A stretch of 64,000 bases of DNA from Triatoma infestans (lineage: Eukaryota > Arthropoda > Insecta > Hemiptera > Reduviidae). The stretch is taken from the NCBI GenBank assembly GCA_011037195.1, contig JAAEAF010006600.1, forward strand, positions 1-64,000, read 5' to 3'. Position 1 is the first letter of the stretch, and each line of letters opens with the position of its first letter. Below, in pieces: positions 12,171 to 22,734 of this stretch. The notes beneath the pieces were generated by a model, which saw nothing but the letters and a program-made list of their open reading frames with translations, had not been told where the DNA came from and made no database searches. A program made the position numbers and the translations under genes.

Positions 12171-12899
12171 AAAAATAAAATGTAATAAAAAAATTTCATT
12201 ACACTTAAATTAATCATTCGAGGATCTTGATACAAGTAAACTGTAACAAACTTAGGTTCATTCACCAAATTATTCCAAAATAAATGGCCTATCTTCCCTT
12301 CTATATATCCTCTAAGTGATTTCCATAAACTGGGAATTTTCCTTCCAAGATGATGGATGATAGGGACGGATTCCTCACCTGGGACCCCGGCCTACCAGGG
12401 CCCCAGTGTCTGGTTTGATTGATCTATTCTCACTTCTAGGGTTACCAACACTTCCTCCCCTTTTCCCAAGGCGTTTCTTCAACCAGCACAGCCGGGAAAT
12501 GGAAAATACATTTCCCGGTTATGTAAACTATTCGTACATTTAATATTGGTGGTTAAATTTGATAAATCTGTCATTTAATTTTTCGGTCACTAGATGAAGT
12601 TTTTGCAAATAGTTTTAAAAGTCTTTCACTGTTCTATATCTTTGCACTTTCTCATAACTGCATGAATTTCTACATTCTTACAAGTTTATTTTCCAGCGTG
12701 AATTTCCACCAGAACAAACTGGTACATAACATTATCATGACCTTCTCTCATTTGCCTTAACATAAAAATAGATGTAGTGTGAACACCTGTACCTACTCAA
12801 GGCAGGTAGTAGTCGAAGTGATGACATTGAAAGTCCAGAAGATAGCGCCAATAATATTGAATAAAACTCCAAAAATTGTCAATCTAACTTAACAGATTC
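12171..12899. other. Non-coding stretch, no gene recognised
   Basis: No coding signal or shared repeat was recognised. Confidence 0.5.
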
Positions 12900-13260
12900 C
12901 TAAGAACCCGATAAAATCATTTTTTTCGAAAAAATGTTCCAATAAAAGTCGTACGTCTGTATATCTGCACGTCTGTATATCTGTACGTCTGTATATCTGT
13001 ACGTCTGTATATCTGTACGTCTGTATATCTGTACGTCTGTATATCTGTATGTCTGTATATCTGTACGTCTGTATATCTGTACGTCTGTATATCTGTACGT
13101 CTGTTTATCTGTACGTCTGTATATCTGTACGTCTGTATATCTGTACGTTATGAAAAAAATCATTACAGCAGGTGATGAGAAAATTTTGAAAAATCTCAAA
13201 AACAAATTGTGTAAAGTGACACTTTCGGCTGACCGATTTTCTCCAAATTTGTAATTCTAG
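12900..13260 (-). repeat. Family A dispersed repeat split by a 16-bp tandem array
   Basis: The left part AAAAATGTTCCAATAAAAGTC and the right part GACACTTTCGGCTGACCGAT, then CTCCAAATTTGTAATTCTAG, are normal family A sequence. Between them the short ATATATCTGTGC stretch seen in the copy at 7540 is replaced by a long tandem array. Confidence 0.75.
12951..13148. repeat. 16-bp tandem array, unit TCTGTACGTCTGTATA
   Basis: About twelve head-to-tail copies of a 16-bp unit, almost identical, with isolated changes (for example TGTTTATC near 13101). Sixteen is not a multiple of three, so translation cycles through a Tyr-Thr-Asp-Val-Gln pattern. This explains the 101-codon open frame on the minus strand. 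Confidence 0.95.
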
Positions 13261-14000
13261 AAATGCTTTAATATAACTTGTAATGGATTGCTATGACGAA
13301 TGCTGTGCATTGCTGTGACGTATTTTGGCGTGCCTTGCCTGCTATATATCATAAAATAGTCACAAGCCGGTCAGAAGCTACGTCAATCCCTAGGACCCAT
13401 GTGGCGTGACTTGTCTCCCTACCACGGTTATGATTCTGGCCGTAGCAACAACACGGCTACTTCCACCTAGTTAACCATAATACTACGACGCTGGAAGGAG
13501 AATTTAAGGAGTAGTAGGGAAAGTTGAGAGAGCAAATAAAAAGGCTCGCTACGATCAACTCTCTCTCTCACACACACACACACACACAATGAAACCAGGT
13601 TGTTACCTCTAACTAGGAGTAAAATAAAGTAAAAAGTTGACATTTTCCACTACACTTACACAATAAGGCTTGCACTACACTCTCCAATAAGGCTTGCAGA
13701 GAGGTAGTTGATCCGTTCTACTATTTGGGTGCAGCAAACCCACACAGAGCGAACGCGATCTTACATTTACATATTGTATACACTCACATTTTACATAGGA
13801 CCACATTGTATTTACCAACATTGAAATCACACAGGAGCTACAATAGCTCTTTCATCGTCGCAGTAATTTCGCTGTATAGCCACTCCCTGTACAAAACTCC
13901 TTCTCCATCTCTCTCACAAATACAAGTGAAAAGCATATATATATATAAGTTATATATACATATAAGTAATATATATAAGTTATATATATATTATATATAT
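13261..14000. other. Non-coding stretch
   Basis: Contains a CT/CA compound microsatellite at about 13557-13588 and a TA-rich tract at 13937-14000. A 98-codon plus-strand open frame ends in the TA tract and is not a recognisable protein. Confidence 0.5.
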
Positions 14001-15122
14001 ACGAGGCAGTCCAGTATTTGAACAAAAAAATTACCTGGTTACATTAGTACATATGTAAGCTATTTTCCGACATAGTCACCATTCCTCTCAATGCAGGTGG
14101 TGAACCGGGGTATTAATTTTTTGATGCCTTCCTCGAAGTAGTTTCCCGCCAATCCCTTCGTCCACTTCTCCACCTCCCCTTCACCCCTCGTCGGTTGAAA
14201 ACCTTTTTCCACCCATGTGCAGCTTCAGGGAGGTAAAGAGATAGTAATCTGAAGGTGCTAGGTCAGGGGAATGCGCGGGATGGTTCAGGACATCCCATTT
14301 AAACGAGGCAAGCAGTTCCTTCGTGGCGTTGCCGTGTGTGGTCTGGCATTGTCGTGCAGCAGGCAGACTCCCTTTGTCAGCATGCCTCTCCTTTTGTTCT
14401 GAATCGCCCTCCGCAATTTTTTTAGGGTCTCACAGTATCTTGCAGAGTTGATGGTCTCCCCTTGAGGCATATATTCAATTAAAATTATGCCTTGACAGTC
14501 CCAAAACACGGATGCCATGATTTTCTTGGCTGAAATTGTGGTTTTGAACTTTTTGGCGGAGGGTGAAGAGGTGTGACGCCACTGTTGAGACTGCCTTTTG
14601 GTTTAAGGTGTGTAGTGTGCAACCCAAGTTTCATCTCCAGTAATGATGGAGCGGAGAAATTTATCTCCATGGAGTTTGTAGCGTCTCAAAAACTCTTGCC
14701 CGGCCTCCACTCTATTCAACTTGTGTTGGTCTGTCAGCTGTTTTGGGACCCACCTCGCGGACAGTTTCCGATATCCGAGGATTTCTGTGATGGTTTCGTG
14801 TAGCAGAGATCTGGAGATTTGCGGATACATCGCAGAAAGTTCATCCACAGCCAATCTGCAATCGTCAAGGAGCGCATTTCCGATTTTTTCCACAATTTCG
14901 TCAGTCACAATTGAAGGTGTTCCGCTCCTCTGATCATCATGCACAGACGTACGACCGTTTTTAAACTCCGCGACACCACTTGAATATACTCGTACGATTC
15001 ATATTTTTATCACCATATGCAGTTTTTGCCTCATTATAAACCGCAACCGGAGTTTTTCCCTTCCAAACGAGATAACGGATGACGTCGCGTATTTCACACT
15101 TGGCGGGAGATTGGATTGACAT
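14001..15122 (-). mobile_element. Mariner-family DNA transposon remnant
   Basis: A minus-strand transposase reading frame is followed downstream by a probable element end, ACGAGGCAGTCCAGTATTTG, at 14001, directly after a TA dinucleotide as expected for TA-targeted mariners. I could not find the matching inverted terminal repeat beyond 15122. That end is lost, very diverged, or further out in 15123-15290. Confidence 0.75.
14060..15122 (-). pseudogene. Mariner transposase, broken
   Basis: This encoded the enzyme that cuts and pastes a mariner element. Reading from the ATG at 15122, an N-terminal helix-turn-helix region is visible (...RDVIRYLVWKGKTP...), then the linker motif SARWVPKQL. The catalytic segments are ITGDETW (first Asp), LLHDNARPHTA (second Asp) and HSPDLAPSDY (third Asp), which fit the mariner D,D34D pattern. 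The C-terminus ends at a TAG at 14060-14062, giving about 350 codons, the normal size. Four lesions break it: frameshifts near 14957, 14335 and 14190, and an in-frame TAA at 14603-14605 where related proteins usually continue. All three catalytic Asp codons survive. It cannot make active enzyme. Confidence 0.9.
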
Positions 15123-16599
15123 TTTTCACGAAACGTATTGTCGCGTCGACAGTTCTCAACGTACTGACCTCGAACCGGTCTCGTTGCGGAGGGGAGGAAT
15201 CAGGCTACACGACAGTGTAGCCAACCTGTCGAAAACAAAATCCCTCCGGCCGTGAGAGCCTCAGTACACTTACTTACTCATGCATCGTATGTATATATAA
15301 GTTAAATATTTCGACTCGCGAAATATTTTTTCAAAAATTGTTTTATTTATGCGAAACTACAAACTGGCAAATAATACACAAAGAACAGGTGCTAAATGCT
15401 AAGTGCAAGTGCACCAGTGCTACGGTGTCAACTGACCAGAGCTCAACTGATCAACTGATTAACTAATTGATATATAAGTGAGTGATGCTGCTGCCTCCTG
15501 GGGCCAACTTATATAGAATTATCTTTCATTACTACACTAGATTACATATTAGATATTACACAGATTGCCCTAGTGGTAGTAACGATAAGGTTGTTTACAA
15601 TGACGTGTTGCATTCATACGCTTCCATATCTTATATATATATATGGGTGCTAAGTTTAACGAAATCTTTGAAGCCATTTTCGATAAATCTAGGAAAACTG
15701 GGAAAAAAATTGGAGAAAACATTTCTGCCTACAATAAGTCCTATAAAGCTCGCCCTCATGATGTCCTTGTAAAACTTGCCCTTGAATGTTACGATATGAC
15801 CTCCACCCTATTCGTTGCCTTTATTTACTAGTTTCTCCAGCCTTCATAATCTATATATCGTAACTTTTTATTAGGTTTTTTTGTAAGGTAGTAAATTTTG
15901 TTAATTAGGAGCACCAATTTTTTTTTTTTTTTTAAGCCATATTTGATAATCAGTCCTGCAGGCGCGCTGATAGTTCTGCATCCATCATTATTGTAAGTTC
16001 TTTGTTCGGTACACTTAGCCCGCAAGGCTGTTACATATAAAACCTGGACTGAATCTCTAAACAGTTTTGCCTTGTTACTTTGCCTGATGCCTCTCTTTTG
16101 TAAAGAGACTTTTTCTCACTTTTCCTCACTTCCGTTGCAACCAATTTCTTAATCTGTTCACTGCACAATCTCTATGCACACAGGTCACCTTGGTAATTTG
16201 ACTGCTTCACCTTTCTTTTTCATTATCTTTTTTTTTTTTTTGCATATAAATTGGTAGATCGATATTTCTGAGTTTGAACGTTATATAAATACATGATGTG
16301 TATAAAGGACGTACAGTTGAAAGCTAGCCCAAACGGGTTTAGTTTCTAATTTCATATCTCTTTAGGTAAATAGAGCCTTTATTCCTTGGAACTTATTCAA
16401 GTTGTGGGACAGACTTTTTAACTTCAGTTTTGTGGCTGAAAGTAAGTGAGCTTAGCGAATAAGAAAATAAAAATAACTTAGAGCGGTTCCACAAGTTTGC
16501 CTAAGTTGTATACATATTGAAAATTTTTTTAATAATTCATTTTCGATTACTGATTTATAAGATCTCGGGTATCTAGTAAAATTTGTTTCCCATTTCCCT
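15123..16599. other. Non-coding stretch, no gene recognised
   Basis: Includes the 5' flank of the mariner and T-rich tracts near 15919 and 16231. Open frames here (for example 15482-15831) match no family I recognise. The region at 15655-15730 has weak family A flavour (TTTCGATAAATCTAGG) but is not called. Confidence 0.45.
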
Positions 16600-16800
16600 G
16601 AAAAAGAGAAAGTCGCATGAGTATTTCACATTAGATCTTTCCGACATGCAATCAACAAACACGAACATATTTCCCAAAAAAACCTTTTATTTTCTTACTC
16701 CGCCGATCTAGAAACATGTGCTTCCGGTGAATATTGAATTTTGCAAATTTAACACGATCGCATTACATAAAGTTTAAAGCAATAAGAGAAAGAAGGAATT
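16600..16800 (-). repeat. Family A outer-end fragment
   Basis: GAAACATGTGCTTCCGGTGA, AATTTTGCAAATTTAACACG and ATCGCATTACATAAAG, then AATAAGAGAAAGAAGG, match the reversed outer end including a degenerate terminal word. Confidence 0.7.
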
Positions 16801-16824
16801 TGCTTTTTCATTGGTTGAATTTAG

Positions 16825-16908
16825 ACCAATAGGAATTTAGATATAGTCGTAACAGCGCTCCATGCGACAAATATTGGATCTAATGAACTGTAATTTCGTT
16901 TTGTTTTT
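16825..16908 (+). repeat. Family C repeat, copy 1
   Basis: ACCAATAGGAATTTAGATAT, AGTCGTAACAGCGCTCCATG, CGACAAATATTGGATCTAAT and AACTGTAATTTCGTTTTG are shared almost base for base with 19163-19250. Confidence 0.85.
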
Positions 16909-17689
16909 TTCAACATAGTTTGCTCCTATAAACCTGTTTATTAAGTTGAATAAAATTGCTAGGGATTTTCATTGTTACATTATTTTGTGTCTGTGCGAAT
17001 CTATATTCATTTGTGATTGTATGAGGTTGAAAATAAAAGTTACATGGTTAATTTAAATTTCCACTAGTAGAGAGTGCGGAGGAACCAGAGCACACGCTGA
17101 CTGTTTTACAAATGGACTTTTGTGCTTTGTGTGCTTAGAGAAGAGGACGCGTTCTGTCTTTGCTGATTGCTGAATCTCATTCCTTTCTATTGGCCACACA
17201 ATACCCATTCCCTACCCCCTAACTCTACCTGCCCAACCACTCATCCAAGAGAACCCAGATCTCTTCTCAAACATGTACACGTTGCAATACCACCACCTCA
17301 ACGTGGTGGTACAGTCTCATACAGTTAGTTCAGTATTCTCCGCCAGGTATGTCGTCCCTACCTGATCACTGTGTCTCTCTCTATCCGGATGCATCCTCCA
17401 CCACCACTGCATCCTTACTCTTCCTGCTACCCCTTTTTTTTAGCTGAATCTATCTGCTTGCTTCAGTTGTGATTAAATTGTTAACCATCCAGTTCCCCCT
17501 TTCCGGCTATCCAGTCTGTCGGTCTGTTACATGGAATCGTTGATTGCATCAACAGTGAACTATAAAAACATACTCTTTTTTTCAATCCTGGAGAAAACGG
17601 AACAGATTATGACCTGGTTAACTGACCATAAAATAAAAATTCCACCATGAAATATCTAGTTTTCTTTTATTTTCTTATATCCAACTAAT
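16909..17689. other. Non-coding stretch, no gene recognised
   Basis: No frame or repeat recognised. Confidence 0.5.
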
Positions 17690-18110
17690 CGATTTTTCTT
17701 TAAACTTGGTATGCCACTACACATATTAAGAGATAGAACTTTTAGTTGAAACATGTCTGCGGAAAAATTCATTTAAGCGGGCTTTTGTGGGAAGGATGGT
17801 GTTATCTTTTCATCTAAAGTGCTATTTTAGTTTATTATACTATTCCTAGATCTAAATAATATCAATTACAATTACATATGTTGCCAAAATACCGAGTTTG
17901 AAAAAATCGATTGACCGAAAGTGCGTTTTTACAGAACAGTTTTTGCAGTTTTCTGCGATTTTCTTTATAAAAACATCAACGTATTTCTTTAAACTTGGTA
18001 TACAATAACCACACATACATAGCCTATCATTTCTGTTGGAATTTTTCGGAGAAAATTCTTTTAAAGGGAGGGGGCGGTCGAGGGAAGGGTTCCTCAAAAT
18101 AATCGTTTAC
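17690..18110 (+). repeat. Family A dispersed repeat, internal units
   Basis: Two successive units. Each has TTCTTTAAACTTGGTAT, a TTGAAACAT or TTGGAATTTTTC segment and a GGAAAAATTCATTTAAG/GGAGAAAATTCTTTTAAAG segment, with ATCGATTGACCGAAAGTGCG between them near 17907. Confidence 0.75.
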
Positions 18111-18239
18111 TTAAGTTTATATTCTCCCATTCTATAACACTGAAGATATTTAAACATATGTTAAAAATGTAAGAATTTAAAAAATATAAAGAATAATAAG
18201 AATGATTGATTATTATAGTTATTAGATCACAAGGTTGAA

Positions 18240-18375
18240 GGAAATTTCTCAATTATAATTATGTAATTATAATTGTTGTAAGAGAAAGTACTTTGAGTGT
18301 TTCACAGTACACAGATTGTGTGAGTGTTTCACAGTACACAGATTATGTGAGTGTTTCACAGTACACAGATTATAT
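18240..18375 (+). repeat. Family B left-end fragment with 27-bp repeats
   Basis: GAAATTTCTCAATTATAATT then TTGTAAGAGAAAGTACTTTG lead into three 27-bp units, homologous to 19256-19383. The right end is missing. Confidence 0.8.
18292..18372. repeat. 27-bp tandem repeat, three copies
   Basis: Unit GTGAGTGTTTCACAGTACAC plus AGATTAT. The word TTCACAG recurs at 18301, 18328 and 18355, so the period is exactly 27. Confidence 0.95.
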
Positions 18376-18949
18376 ATGAAGTTTTTTGGATTTACAGTAA
18401 TATTTTGGTTTTTACGTCAAATGGGCGGGAATAAAAAAAAAATGCTGCAAAACGGTAACCCCCACCACTGTTACTATTGAACAACCAAAAAAAAAAAGTT
18501 TAAATCAGCAACCTCTAGTGGCAAACTGATTAAAGTGCTGATACGAGAGAATACCCATAAATCTACCATTGCGTACGTCATATCCTGCAGCTGGGCCATC
18601 AGAACTGTGTTATAATCCTCTATCTGTTATGTAGCAGTAAGGGAGGGATTCACCGCGGAGTGTTACTAAAGTTCTATTGGTGAAATGTTGGCATTATTAT
18701 GTTTGTATACGCCATTACATTTTTGCTTTTTTACTTTTTGTTAAGTTTTCATGTGTAAATCTCTTACATTCTATCTGGATTAGGTTCTTTTTCTTTTTCG
18801 ATGAAAATTACGAATTGATTTTTATTACGAATTCTGTATTTAATCAAAGTTGTGTTTACATTATGAATAAAGTAACTACATTAATAAAAAAATGAAGAAA
18901 GAATAAAAAAGACCTGGTGTTCAGAGGAACTGCAACTGAAATCGAAATG
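18376..18949. other. Non-coding stretch, no gene recognised
   Basis: AT-rich, with no shared repeat. The 72-codon frame at 18677-18895 is hydrophobic by base composition and not recognisable. Confidence 0.45.
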
Positions 18950-19105
18950 ACATTTTGGAAGAAAACCTCTAACATCAAAAATGCCACCCAGTACCCTCGA
19001 AAAATACGATTTATCGGAAAAATACTTCAAAAAAAGAGAGAGATATTCACATTTTCATAATTAAGAGAAAGTTTAAAGAAAATCGTAGCAGCAGTTTTCA
19101 ATAAA
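18950..19105 (-). repeat. Family A fragment
   Basis: CCCTCGAAAAATACGATTTA, GGAAAAATACTTCAAAAAAA and GTTTAAAGAAAATCGTAGCA correspond to one internal unit in minus orientation. Confidence 0.6.
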
Positions 19106-19136
19106 ACCTAAAAGATCTGGTGTGAATTACTTTCTC
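19106..19136 (-). repeat. Family B end fragment, shortened
   Basis: AAAAGATCTGGTGTGAATTA followed by CTTTCTCTTGCTG. It has lost the CACTCACACGA part of the family B right end. Confidence 0.6.
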
Positions 19137-19162
19137 TTGCTGCCATTTACACAGTTGCAAAT

Positions 19163-19250
19163 GACCAATAGTAATTTAGATATAGTCGTAACAGCGCTCC
19201 ATGCGACAATTATTGGATCTAATCAACTATAATTTCGTTTGGTTTTTTTT
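19163..19250 (+). repeat. Family C repeat, copy 2
   Basis: Near-identical to 16825-16908 over about 80 bases; it lies between two family B pieces. Confidence 0.85.
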
Positions 19251-19286
19251 TTTTAAGGAAATTTCTCAATTGTAATTATGTAAATT

Positions 19287-19494
19287 GCTGTAAGAGAAAG
19301 TAGTGTGAGTGTTTCACAGTACACAGATTGTGTGAGTGTTTCACAGTACACAGATTGTGTGAGTGTTTCACAGTACACAGATTATGCGAATTATGTTTGA
19401 GTTGGAATTCTGTCTTCAATGATCTATCAATTGAAGAATCTAAACTTAACAAAAAAATCTGGTGTGAAACACTCACACGACTTTCTCTTACTGC
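19287..19494. mobile_element. Family B: small inverted-repeat element (MITE-like)
   Basis: The left end GTAAGAGAAAGTAGTGTGAG plus TGTTTCACA and the right end, read reversed, GTAAGAGAAAGTCGTGTGAG plus TGTTTCACACC form about 29-bp terminal inverted repeats around a 208-bp body. The body holds three 27-bp tandem units built from the same GTGTGAGTGTTTCACA word as the terminus. There is no coding frame, so it would depend on another element's transposase. I see no clear target-site duplication. Confidence 0.7.
19303..19383. repeat. 27-bp tandem repeat, three copies
   Basis: Units start at 19303, 19330 and 19357. Same unit as at 18292-18372, repeating the terminal word of the family B element. Confidence 0.95.
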
Positions 19495-19524
19495 GAAATA
19501 GCATCCTCACACTTACAATTCTTA

Positions 19525-20079
19525 TTAGTGTTTAAAACCGTCGGCATTTTTATGGAGAAAATCACACAAAAAATACTGAAAACCCGTTCAGAAAAAACGC
19601 ACTTTCGGTCAACCGATTTTCTTCAAATTAGGAATTTTGGCAATATATTGAATTCTAATTAATATTATTTAGTTGACAGAATTGTATAGCACATTAGAGG
19701 AAATATAAATAACTGCTAAAGTGCTAAAATAGCACTTTAGAGGAAACTATAAACTTATCTCTCCTCAAAAAGTGCCCTTAAATGAATTTTCCCGGAGAAA
19801 TGTTACAAATAAAAGTTGTAGCTCTTTATATGTGTAATAGATATACGAAGTTCAAAGAAATCGTTCGAGTTCTGTTTGAGAGAAAAACCATTGAGTAACG
19901 TGGTAATTCCGGTTGAGAAATTTTGACAAGTAATGTAGTGTCGGATCCCATGTAAACACTGCTTCGTTTTTGAGCTATGCTGTTCACATACATACATGCG
20001 CACACCATTTTCTAAAAACCACTTTTTTGGACTCAGGGGACCTTAAAACGGATATTTCCGGTGAAAACTCAATATCGAA
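19525..20079 (-). repeat. Family A dispersed repeat, truncated by an LTR element
   Basis: CGCACTTTCGGTCAACCGAT, TTCTTCAAATTAGGAATTTT, a unit with GGAATTCCGGTTGAGAAATT-like order, CATTTTCTAAAAACCACTTT and GATATTTCCGGTGAAAACTC. The copy stops at about 20079, where gag sequence begins. Confidence 0.8.
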
Positions 20080-21000
20080 GCAGTGTTTGCACGGCGAAGG
20101 CGGTGAATTTTGTTTATTTCTTTTAGTTAGTACTAATTGAAATTTTTCTGTGCACTCACTGTTCCAGTGTTTGCCAGAACAATGTTTGCAGGGCGACGGA
20201 AGTTTATTACTGGAATTGTGATTGGTTTCTGCCTTCTTTGAGGCAAAAACGGAGGCTTGAGATTCCGAGTTTTGGATGTCTCTGAATGCTATAGCGTAGT
20301 TTTGTGCTTCGTCTAGCGTTTTGGGTAATTTGGTTTGCACTTGGGTTTTTATGTTTGCCGGAAGTGATTTAATAAATGCGTCTGTCGTTAACCGTTCAAC
20401 TAGATTTTGTAACGTTTGTAATGGGTTTTGTTGAGCTTTGAATAAGAGCGATGTGGAAATATGCTTTATTCTGTCAGCAAAAGCTTCGAGAGTTTCTGAT
20501 GGATTTTGTTGCAAGCTCGTTATTTGCTGCAACAATACCACGGGCGTTTTTTCTTTTTTAAATCTGGCAATTAGATTTTCCGTGGCTAGTCGGTAGGTTA
20601 AAATGATGTTATCATTTGTACATTGCGTTTTAAATGTGTCAAAGAAAATTTTTGCCGCACCCGTTAATTTTAAAATTAGGATTTCCAGTTTGTCGGCTTC
20701 TGACCATCCCGAAATCGCCCTATAGTTATTGATTTGGTCTATGAAGGAATTTATGTCGCTATTATGCGCTCCATCAAATACCGGTAGGTTATTTATTAGT
20801 TGTAAATTACGGATGTTAACCGTATTCGTAGAGTTAATTTTATTTAATAAATACGCGATTGCTTCATCAGCAGATTTTTGTTGGCCATCGATTGTATATG
20901 TAGACATGATTTTAGAGAGTCTTTCTTTTAAAATTAACAAATTGCCACTTGTAGGAAGATTATGTTGTTTTAATTTCTGAATAATTTCGGCTCTTTTCAT
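20078..21000 (-). pseudogene. gag: LTR-retrotransposon Gag, 3'-truncated
   Basis: Gag is the structural protein that packages element RNA. The frame opens at the ATG at 21000. Residues 1-32 resemble a SAP-like helix pair (NLPTSGNLLILKERL). Residues around 100-230 have the look of a retrotransposon Gag core (ISGWSEADKLEILILKLTGA; TLEAFADRIKHIS). A zinc knuckle follows, CKHCSGKHWNSEC (C-x2-C-x3-H-x4-C). A second knuckle begins, SPPSPCKHC, and is cut after its second Cys. The open frame then runs for about 30 more codons into the neighbouring family A repeat and ends there. That tail is not Gag, so the 338-codon frame is chimeric. Confidence 0.85.
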
Positions 21001-21152
21001 AACAAGGAAGTCGAAATTTTTAAAAATATGAAATGTGCAAATAAATGTAACAAAAAATAGTGGAAATTAAAATATTTGATAGAATGAATAATAAAAAAAT
21101 GAATGAAAATTATATCTTACCTTTTTAATGAGAAACGGCTGGGTTTCGATAA

Positions 21153-21163
21153 CGCTGCCACCA
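21153..21163 (-). promoter_or_regulatory. Primer binding site, tRNA-Leu type
   Basis: On the minus strand TGGTGGCAGCG lies one base downstream of the LTR. It is complementary to a tRNA 3' end reading CGCTGCCACCA, the acceptor end of tRNA-Leu of the CUN type as I recall it. This would prime minus-strand DNA synthesis. Confidence 0.7.
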
Positions 21164-21164
21164 A

Positions 21165-21514
21165 TGTATGGGTGTTGTGAGGAGATGTTGGTTGTTGATG
21201 ATGATAGATAAACACCTTAAGATTGGTTTAAGATATATAATTGATATGCGTATATATATAACTGACTACCAGGGACTTTACACTTTAGAGTTAAGAACTA
21301 CTGAACTGAACTGACAGACTGACGTGGCTAAATGATATGTACGGAGTGTGAATCAACAGAATGATGTCTGATGTGTAAGACTGAATTGAACAGAATTATC
21401 CTTGACTGTCTCTCTCTCATATATATATCCACTGGCCGAACCTCTCCTCTCTGTGCGAGAGAGGCTGTTTCTCTCCGCTAGAGTGGATGAGTGGTGGGGT
21501 TTCACTACCCTACA
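21165..21514 (-). repeat. 5' long terminal repeat, about 350 bp
   Basis: On the minus strand it begins TGTAGGGTAGTGAAACC and ends CAACACCCATACA, with the standard TG...CA termini (TGTA/TACA). It is followed directly by the primer binding site. Only one copy is present, so LTR ages cannot be compared. Confidence 0.75.
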
Positions 21515-22657
21515 CCAATCAAGCGGTGCATGCTCTGAGCTAGTGATTAACCGGGAGATTTCCCAATAGATCCATCTCGGTCACGGAGACTGTGTGCTTT
21601 CGGTTACCACTCCCACTTTCTCTATTTTATTCAGGCAGGTCTTGGCCCCCCACTGGTATTACAAGGAGTAAGTTTAGTTTAGTTTTATATCTATTCTCAA
21701 CAGCTAACAATATTAGAACGCTGGTAGGTCTCTAGTTAAACATAACTTTCAATATTTTCCTTCTATAGTCTTGTTAGTGCGTAATCCAATATTACCTCAT
21801 GTTGTCGAACATTGCCTAAATATAAGTTTGACCTATTAAAACTGTGCGGCGTAATCTATTATATACGTTCAAAATAGAACCAGCACTGTCTAGTAGTGGC
21901 TGCCTCAGCAACACACGAGAACTTGCTAACAAGTATGGTGTCTTTCTCCTAAGCCTCCTTGCTATTACATCATCTTATTGTAACTGCTCGATGAAAGTAG
22001 AACATTCTCAATTAAGAAATCGGGAGAAGGAGAGTGACAACCAGCGAACTACATGTTGGTTAGTTGGGCTCGAAATTCTTGTTAACTAGGCCTGTAAAAT
22101 GTTGGAGAAGTTATATTGGTTATTTTATATGATAAAAGCATAGGTACAAATATTTGACGACATAAATCAAGTTAAAGTATGGGTTGAATCACACAAGTTC
22201 GAAACTACCTAAAGAGGGTTTTCATTTTATTTTATATACTAAGCCATTGATAAATAACAATGAATGGAAGAATAGACTGTGTGAATCATGTGGATTATTA
22301 TTTCACTAATATTAGAGGCTAAAGTTTTACTTTTAATTTCTAAAGAGCAAACATTTACTATATTAATAATATTAAAATAAAGAGAGAGAGAAAACACTTT
22401 ATTGAAAATGAAGAAAACTCAATTTTGTTGAGTTAGAATAGAAAGCATATTGATCAATCTAAAGGTTCATATCAATATTATCAATAGATATTAATAAGAT
22501 AATATCAATAGATATTAATATAGATACCAATAGATAATATTGCAGTGCTCTGTTTGTCAATTAATCAATATAATCAGTGTTCATTCACTGTACTACTTCT
22601 TTCACATTTTTCTCTGTTCAACCGCACAAAAAACCCACTATTTTGAAAACTATATAA
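21515..22657. other. Non-coding stretch, no gene recognised
   Basis: Flank of the LTR element. It includes a run of imperfect ATCAATATTATCAATAGAT-type repeats near 22470-22545. No coding signal. Confidence 0.5.
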
Positions 22658-22700
22658 AAAAATCTGGTGTGATACACTCACACTACTTTCTCTGACTGCA
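22658..22700 (-). repeat. Family B end fragment
   Basis: AAAAAATCTGGTGTGATACA followed by CTCACACTACTTTCTCTGAC matches the family B right end with three substitutions. Confidence 0.7.
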
Positions 22701-22734
22701 GTTTACAAAATTTTTATTGACAAATTTTATAGTT

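Larger units (their letters stand above)
20078..21514 (-). mobile_element. LTR retrotransposon, 5' part only (LTR-PBS-gag)
   Basis: On the minus strand the order is 5' LTR (21514-21165), one spacer base, primer binding site, leader, then gag from 21000. The element is cut inside gag at about 20078, where a family A repeat begins. Protease, reverse transcriptase, integrase and the 3' LTR are absent, so this is a truncated remnant. The layout fits a Gypsy-type element, but that assignment rests on gag and the primer site only. Confidence 0.8.

Noticed and set aside
12900..13205. 101-codon minus-strand frame with a Tyr-Thr-Asp-Val-Gln repeat protein appearance
   Set aside because: It is the translation of a 16-bp tandem array inside a family A repeat, not a repeat protein.
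13725..14021. 98-codon plus-strand open frame next to the mariner
   Set aside because: The second half is the translation of TA-rich sequence; no domain is visible.
15123..15290. Expected right inverted terminal repeat of the mariner
   Set aside because: I compared the reversed left end (CTGGACTGCCTCGT) with this region and found no convincing match, so I did not annotate it.
18292..19383. Regularly spaced 27-bp repeats that could be mistaken for a CRISPR array
   Set aside because: The units are directly adjacent with no spacers, in a eukaryotic repeat context, and belong to family B.
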